A stretch of 9,068 bases of DNA. Origin: JAGOSA01 sp043718505. Its GTDB lineage: Bacteria; Patescibacteriota; Minisyncoccia; Phycocordibacterales; UBA9973. This document shows, piece after piece, positions 4,451 through 9,068 of the stretch; within the stretch, counting starts at the first letter, position 1; each line of letters starts with the position of its first letter. Under the pieces are notes generated by a model. It was given only the letters and a program-made list of their open reading frames with translations. It was not told the origin of the DNA and searched no databases. The stretch spans positions 1 through 9,068 of the forward strand of contig JAYSVN010000054.1 in NCBI GenBank assembly GCA_043718505.1, in the 5' to 3' direction. The position numbers and the translations under genes are program-made.

Positions 4451-6142
4451 TTACTGCGTCATTTCTGTACCTTCAGAAACAATAGTCTCTGTCTTCCAGA
4501 TCTTCTTGCGTAGCGAGCCAAGAACAACTTTGAGTTCTTCGCTTCCAAGGAGTCCCAGAATAACTCCGCCAACCATAATACCAACGATGCCGGCGAACGT
4601 ACCCTGAATCAAAAGTTCAATGGTCGTATTAATATCAAACATATTACCGGTAATTGAAAGCATGCCGTATGACATTGTTCCTGCGAGCACAGCCGCACTG
4701 AAACTTTGGAAAAGCGTTCGGCGCAGCGGCATGCCTTCGCCATTTGGCAGAAAATCTTTTTTAAATAGCATCCAGAGAGCATAGTAATTGAAAATTGTAC
4801 CGATTGAATAACCAAGCGGAAGCATGAGTAATTCGGTACCTGGCACATCAGGAACACGCAGCAGGTTTTCGATAAAGTATCGGAAGACATCGTAGTTGCG
4901 GAAGAAATAGAGCAAGGCCAGAGCAAGAAAAACTTCAAGCGCCGTAAATATGAGATTTATGACAAGCGGTCGGCGTGTCTTCCCTGCCGCATAGTAGCCA
5001 CGCACCAGAAGTCCGATCAAACTCTGTGCAACGACTGAGAGGGCGAATAACGCCAGTGCCGCGGCCGTGAGACGAGTGTCATCCCAGGAAAATTTTCCTG
5101 AGCCCAAAATGACACGCACTATTTGCGCGCGTAAAACAATAAAAAGTGCCATGACCGGCAATGACCAGAAAATAATTTGTCGTGCAACAGATAAAATTTG
5201 TTTTTTGAAAAGATCTATTTTCCCTTCAGCAAAAGCAAGCGACAGCGATGGAAATGCAGCCACAGAATATGAAAGGCCAATAATAGTAATCGGCACGGCT
5301 TGCAGATTGAATGAGAAATTAAAAATTGAAACGGCACCTTCCTGAAGCGTCGTCGCAATTGCCACAATGATTGAAAGTGTAATTGAAGACAGTGAAAGAC
5401 CAAGCGTGCGCGGCAATGACAGCATAAATATTCGACGCATTTCTTTCCAGTCTATTTTGGTTGTGAGACGCGGATAGAAACCGTGACTCGCCAGTACCGG
5501 GATCTGGATAGACATATGGAGCAAAGCACCGAGTGCGACACCAATAGAGAGACCAACTGTACCGAGACGCGGCATAAGCAGGTAAATACCAATAATAATA
5601 CCGAGGTTGTAGCAAATCGGAGCAAAGGCATAAATAATGAAGCGTTTGTAGAGCTGGGTAATTGTACTGAAGAGGTTTGAAAGACCCAGGAAAATCGGTG
5701 AGAGCAACATAATACGTGACATCATGATGAGACTCGCTCTCTCATCCGGAGAAAAGCCCGGTGCAATATAATGCGACAGAAATGGCATAAGGATAAATGC
5801 CAAAATCGCAATTATAGCAATGCCGCCTGAAAAGACGGTAAAGATTTGATTAAGTAAAGATCGCGCGCTTTCTTTATCCTTGTGCTCGATTTTATCAATG
5901 AAAAAAGGAATGAGCACAGTAATTGAAACCAGCGTCGAAATTGAAGCAAAAATAATGTCCGGGATACGAAAAGCGGCATAGTAAATATCGAGGGTCGTTG
6001 ACGGTCCGATAACATGAGCGAGAGAGCGATCACGAATCAGCCCAAGGAATTGTGACAGAAGCGCAAAAAGGCCGATAAGAAATGCCGCTTCAGTAATGCG
6101 ACTAGATTCTTTTTTAAAGAACATGAAAATCTTAGAGACCAT
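4451..6142 (-). CDS. murJ: Lipid II flippase MurJ (MVF/MOP family)
   Basis: MurJ flips undecaprenyl-linked peptidoglycan precursor (lipid II) across the cytoplasmic membrane. The 563-residue protein is highly hydrophobic, with about 14 membrane segments. The N-terminal family signature is visible: GLIRDRSLAHVIG (34-46), D52 and the AFRIPDIIF segment (57-65), which carry the conserved arginines lining the cavity (R37, R39, R59). Later come the VSITVLIPFF and ALGALLHMSIQIPVL segments typical of MurJ. It is longer than E. coli MurJ (511) because of loops and a charged C-terminal tail (from about residue 540). The ATG is 5 bases after the leuS stop codon with no Shine-Dalgarno sequence, so translation is probably coupled to leuS. 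Another ATG at 6124 is possible but the longer start keeps the usual spacing. No clear minus-strand terminator follows. Confidence 0.95.
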   Translation of the reverse strand: MVSKIFMFFKKESSRITEAAFLIGLFALLSQFLGLIRDRSLAHVIGPSTTLDIYYAAFRIPDIIFASISTLVSITVLIPFFIDKIEHKDKESARSLLNQIFTVFSGGIAIIAILAFILMPFLSHYIAPGFSPDERASLIMMSRIMLLSPIFLGLSNLFSTITQLYKRFIIYAFAPICYNLGIIIGIYLLMPRLGTVGLSIGVALGALLHMSIQIPVLASHGFYPRLTTKIDWKEMRRIFMLSLPRTLGLSLSSITLSIIVAIATTLQEGAVSIFNFSFNLQAVPITIIGLSYSVAAFPSLSLAFAEGKIDLFKKQILSVARQIIFWSLPVMALFIVLRAQIVRVILGSGKFSWDDTRLTAAALALFALSVVAQSLIGLLVRGYYAAGKTRRPLVINLIFTALEVFLALALLYFFRNYDVFRYFIENLLRVPDVPGTELLMLPLGYSIGTIFNYYALWMLFKKDFLPNGEGMPLRRTLFQSFSAAVLAGTMSYGMLSITGNMFDINTTIELLIQGTFAGIVGIMVGGVILGLLGSEELKVVLGSLRKKIWKTETIVSEGTEMTQ

Positions 6143-6147
6143 GGTAA

Positions 6148-9068
6148 TTAATTTTTAGCCACAAAGTTAATAAGCCGGTTTGGCACAAAAATAGTTTTTA
6201 CGATTTCCCTACCTGCAATATGACGAATAATATCCGGATGTTGATTAGCCATTTCTTCAATATCAGCTTGTAACGTATCTTTGGCTACATCTATTGTGCC
6301 GCGGGTTTTACCATTAATCTGAATAGCGACCGTCACCGTATCATCAACAATAAGCTTTTCATCGTATTTTGGCCAAGGTGATTCAGTAATTGATTTTTTC
6401 TGCCCTTTCACTTCCCCAAGCATAGCCCATAGTTCTTCGGACATATGCGGGGCAAATGGTGACAGAATTTGCAGGAATTTTTTGAAATCATCCACAGACA
6501 GGCTTTCAGCTTTTTCCATTTCATTTGCCGCAATCATCATGCTGGAAACTGCGGTATTGAGATTAAAACCCGCAATATCTTCGCCGACTTTTTTAATTGT
6601 TTTGTGCAAGATTTTGAGGGCAGCGAGAGATGTTGCGGCCTTTGCTGTTTTTTTGCCAACTTTTTTATTTTGTTTTTTGCCTACAGTTGCTCCGCTAATT
6701 TCCCCATTTTTCCCTCCGCTCATTAATTGTCCGGCAATTTTCCAAACGCGCTCAATAAACCGCCGCGAGCCAATGACATTTTCCATAGACCAGGCAATTG
6801 AATCAGTAAACGGCCCCATAAACATTTCATAGATACGAAATGTGTCAGCGCCGTAATTTGCAACCACATCGTCAGGATTAACGACATTCCCCCATCTTTT
6901 TGACATGCGTCTGCCGTCCTCCGCAATAACCATGCCTTGATTGTGAAGTTCAGGAAAAGGTTCATCGGTCTGGGCAACACCAATATCAAATAAAAACTTA
7001 TTCCAAAAGCGCGAATAGAGGAGGTGACCAGTCGAATGTTCTGCGCCACCAACATAGACATCAACATGTTTCCAATATTTCATTTCATCATCGGAGGCGA
7101 TAGCTTTTTTATTCTTCGGATCCATGTAGCGCAAAAAATACCACGAAGAACCGGCCCAGCCTGGCATAGTATTTGTCTCTAATCCTTTTTCTACCCATGC
7201 TTTCACTCCGGCAAGCGGACCTTCGGCTTTGCCTGTCGGCTCATACGATTTTACTTCCGGCAAAGTCAGCGGCAGTTTTTTGACTTCATGAATGATACCT
7301 TTTTCATCGCGGTAAAGTGGAATGGGCTCGCCCCAATATCTTTGTCTGGCAAAAACCGCATCGCGCATTTTGTAGCGAGTTGTGAATTTTCCATTTATGA
7401 ATGTTGTAATTGAACGACGAGCTTCTTCTGAAGTAAGGCCATCGTATTGTCCGGAATTTACGAGGAGGCCATCATCAGTGTATGCTTCTTCTTTATCAAA
7501 AACATCCCAAATGAATTGCATGTCTTCATCAGTACTCACATACTTACCGACATCTTCTTTGCCTACCCAGGCAAGATCATGTAAAGCTTTTTCTTCAGCA
7601 GCCAATTCCTTTTGCTCGCCATTATCTAATTTATAGTAGAGAACATCAAAATGGGCAAAACGATTTTGATTTTTTACTTCGTGGAAAAATTGAGAATGGA
7701 CTTTGTAATCGAGTATTTTTACAAAGTGCATATTCTGATAACCAGTCTCCTCTTTAATTTCCCTTTCTCCTGCCTCAACAAGATCTTCGCCTTTTTCGAT
7801 GCCACCTACAACAAAACCGCGCCAGTCATTTTTCTTCCAGGCCAGGCAAAGAAAATCTGATCTTGACCAATGTTCGACAATACAAACGACAGCATTGCGC
7901 ACAACCATCGGTAGCTCAGACTTTATACCGTCGCTTCCGCCTTTTTTAATAAATAAAGGTTCAATTACTCTTTTTATCGGCAAGTTATATTTTTTGGCAA
8001 ATGCAAAATCTCTTTCGTCGTGTGCCGGAACTGCCATAACAGCACCAGTTGCATAGTCATTCAGAACGTAGTCTGCAATCCAAACAGGTACTTCTTCATT
8101 ATTTACCGGATTGATGGCCATAACACCCTCAAGCTGCACACCGGTTTTTTCTTTTGTTGCATCAGTACGGTCGGCAGAATTTTTTTTCTTGGTTTCAGTA
8201 ATGTAAGCCTCAACTTGACCACGATTTTTGGCACGATCAATCACATACTTCACGAGCTTGTGCTCGGGCGAAAGAACTACATACGTCACGCCAAAAAGAG
8301 TGTCCGCGCGCGTAGTAAAAACTTCAATTTTGTCACGAATTGTCCCCCCAGCAATTTGGAAACGTAGAAGTGAGCCCTCGCTGCGGCCGATCCAATTTTT
8401 CTGAATTTCTTTGAGGTGATCTGACCAGCGCAAATCGGTTAGACCGTCGAGCAGTCGGTCAGCATAGGCCGTGATTCTCATGAACCATTGCTTGATGCGC
8501 ATTTTTTCAACAGGATAACTACCACGTTCCGAAACTGGACCGTTTGGACTATCGAGCACTTCATCGTTAGCAAGTACAGTACCCAATTTCTCACACCAAT
8601 TTACTTCTGCTTCACCTTCATATGCCAAACGATATTGCATCAGGATTTCCTGCTTTGTCAGATCATCAAAATTTTGCCACTCTTTGTCACCGAAACGCTT
8701 CGGAAAATTTGTGCTATACGCAGTTGTGGCAGTATTCCCCTCTTTTTCAAAAATTTTCACAAGCTCTTCAATCGGTCGAGCTTTCTCGGCGGCCGTGTCG
8801 TACCAATAGTTAAAAAGTTTGAGAAAAATCCATTGCGTCCATTTGTAGTATTCAGGGTCAGTTGTATTTACTTTCCGGGACCAATCATATGAAAGACCGA
8901 TGATCGATAGTTGTTTTTCAAAAGTTTTAACATTCATCTCCACTGCTTTACGCGGATGAATTTTATGTTCAATGGCATATTGCTCTGCCGGTAAACCAAA
9001 AGCATCGTAGCCCATTGGATGAAGCACATTAAAACCCTGCATGCGCTTCATGCGCGACAAAACGTCAG
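6148..9068 (-). CDS. leuS: Leucyl-tRNA synthetase with inserted Nudix domain (5' end beyond window)
   Basis: LeuRS charges tRNA-Leu with leucine and removes misacylated products in its CP1 editing domain. The frame stays open through base 9068 (the last bases read ..DVLSRMKRM), so the TTG at 9060 is an internal leucine; roughly 50 residues including the HIGH motif are outside. Numbering from 9060: HPMGYDAFGLPAEQYAI (14-30); an extra segment of about 55 residues (89-143); NWC without the usual zinc cysteines (154-156); RNWIGRSEG-type KNWIGRSEG (221-229); editing motifs TTRADTLFG (249-257) and GAVMAVPAHDERD (339-351); a Nudix domain (about 369-523); the return to catalytic core DDGLLVNSG (529-537) and RQRYWGEP (572-579); WAGSSWYFLRYMDP (635-648); RMSKR in place of KMSKS (718-722); a Lys-rich linker (781-812); anticodon-binding helices; and a C-terminal domain with INGKTRG (915-921). 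Total length is therefore above 1,000 residues, versus 860 in E. coli. Probably co-transcribed with murJ. Confidence 0.97.
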   Translation of the reverse strand, partial: DVLSRMKRMQGFNVLHPMGYDAFGLPAEQYAIEHKIHPRKAVEMNVKTFEKQLSIIGLSYDWSRKVNTTDPEYYKWTQWIFLKLFNYWYDTAAEKARPIEELVKIFEKEGNTATTAYSTNFPKRFGDKEWQNFDDLTKQEILMQYRLAYEGEAEVNWCEKLGTVLANDEVLDSPNGPVSERGSYPVEKMRIKQWFMRITAYADRLLDGLTDLRWSDHLKEIQKNWIGRSEGSLLRFQIAGGTIRDKIEVFTTRADTLFGVTYVVLSPEHKLVKYVIDRAKNRGQVEAYITETKKKNSADRTDATKEKTGVQLEGVMAINPVNNEEVPVWIADYVLNDYATGAVMAVPAHDERDFAFAKKYNLPIKRVIEPLFIKKGGSDGIKSELPMVVRNAVVCIVEHWSRSDFLCLAWKKNDWRGFVVGGIEKGEDLVEAGEREIKEETGYQNMHFVKILDYKVHSQFFHEVKNQNRFAHFDVLYYKLDNGEQKELAAEEKALHDLAWVGKEDVGKYVSTDEDMQFIWDVFDKEEAYTDDGLLVNSGQYDGLTSEEARRSITTFINGKFTTRYKMRDAVFARQRYWGEPIPLYRDEKGIIHEVKKLPLTLPEVKSYEPTGKAEGPLAGVKAWVEKGLETNTMPGWAGSSWYFLRYMDPKNKKAIASDDEMKYWKHVDVYVGGAEHSTGHLLYSRFWNKFLFDIGVAQTDEPFPELHNQGMVIAEDGRRMSKRWGNVVNPDDVVANYGADTFRIYEMFMGPFTDSIAWSMENVIGSRRFIERVWKIAGQLMSGGKNGEISGATVGKKQNKKVGKKTAKAATSLAALKILHKTIKKVGEDIAGFNLNTAVSSMMIAANEMEKAESLSVDDFKKFLQILSPFAPHMSEELWAMLGEVKGQKKSITESPWPKYDEKLIVDDTVTVAIQINGKTRGTIDVAKDTLQADIEEMANQHPDIIRHIAGREIVKTIFVPNRLINFVAKN
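7492..7956 (-). other. Nudix domain embedded in LeuRS
   Basis: This stretch encodes about residues 369-523 of the LeuRS reading frame. It carries a complete Nudix box fitting G-x5-E-x7-RE-U-x-EE-x-G-U: G419, E425, R433-E434, E437-E438, G440 (bases 7738-7806). It is preceded by VVRNAVVCIV and LCLAWKKNDWRGFVVGG, the strand layout of a Nudix fold, and followed by HFDVLYY and HDLAWVGKED, matching the Nudix C-terminal half. All catalytic acids are present, so it may be active. It enters just after the editing motif (VIEP, 365-368) and leaves at EEAYTDDGLLVNSG, where ordinary LeuRS has only a short connector. There is no stop or frameshift at either junction. Confidence 0.92.

Noticed and set aside
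8488..8892. Plus-strand 134-residue frame inside leuS
   Set aside because: It is antisense to conserved LeuRS sequence; its Phe/Ile/Cys-rich composition comes from the complement of the coding strand.
9058..9060. TTG as the start codon of leuS
   Set aside because: The frame continues upstream to the window edge with D-V-L-S-R-M, which matches the interior of LeuRS shortly after the HIGH motif, so the gene is cut by the window and not started here.

Overview
The window looks like a piece of a small, streamlined bacterial genome, most plausibly a Candidate Phyla Radiation (Patescibacteria) organism of the Parcubacteria type. This is inferred from gene style, not from a database match: moderately AT-rich DNA, very tight gene packing, several tiny single-membrane-segment proteins and unrecognised short proteins among core genes, almost no Shine-Dalgarno sequences, and unusual versions of core enzymes.

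Most coding is on the minus strand, so it reads from right to left. At the right edge lies leuS, whose 5' end is outside the window. It is followed after 5 bases by murJ (lipid II flippase). Next comes an isolated plus-strand mini-gene with a near-consensus promoter and a GNRA-loop terminator (about 4178-4422). lepA (EF4) runs away from it, possibly as a leaderless transcript, down to a terminator that it shares with a convergent unknown plus-strand gene (1639-2226). Divergent from that gene is a minus-strand pair of roughly 60-residue proteins that are paralogues of each other (1116-1509), ending in a rho-independent terminator. A second plus-strand mini-gene (981-1088) sits back to back with an FtsB/DivIC-like division gene. 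The two share a 30-bp near-perfect palindrome made of two inverted extended -10 elements. Downstream of the division gene on the same strand come tRNA-Gly(UCC) with encoded CCA and a free-standing Nudix hydrolase.

The known genes serve translation (LeuRS, LepA, tRNA-Gly) and the cell envelope and division (MurJ, FtsB/DivIC-like). The most striking object is the LeuRS: a complete Nudix hydrolase domain is inserted in frame at the end of its CP1 editing domain. The same protein also carries a roughly 55-residue insertion in the catalytic half, a lysine-rich linker, no visible zinc cluster in the usual place, and an RMSKR version of KMSKS. Other points of interest are the palindromic divergent promoter, two mini-membrane-protein genes each inserted opposite to the prevailing direction, promoter positions that exclude the longest start codons, and the general lack of ribosome-binding sites. 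No mobile elements, CRISPR arrays, rRNA genes or phage genes were seen. No gap longer than about 110 bases lacks an assigned feature.
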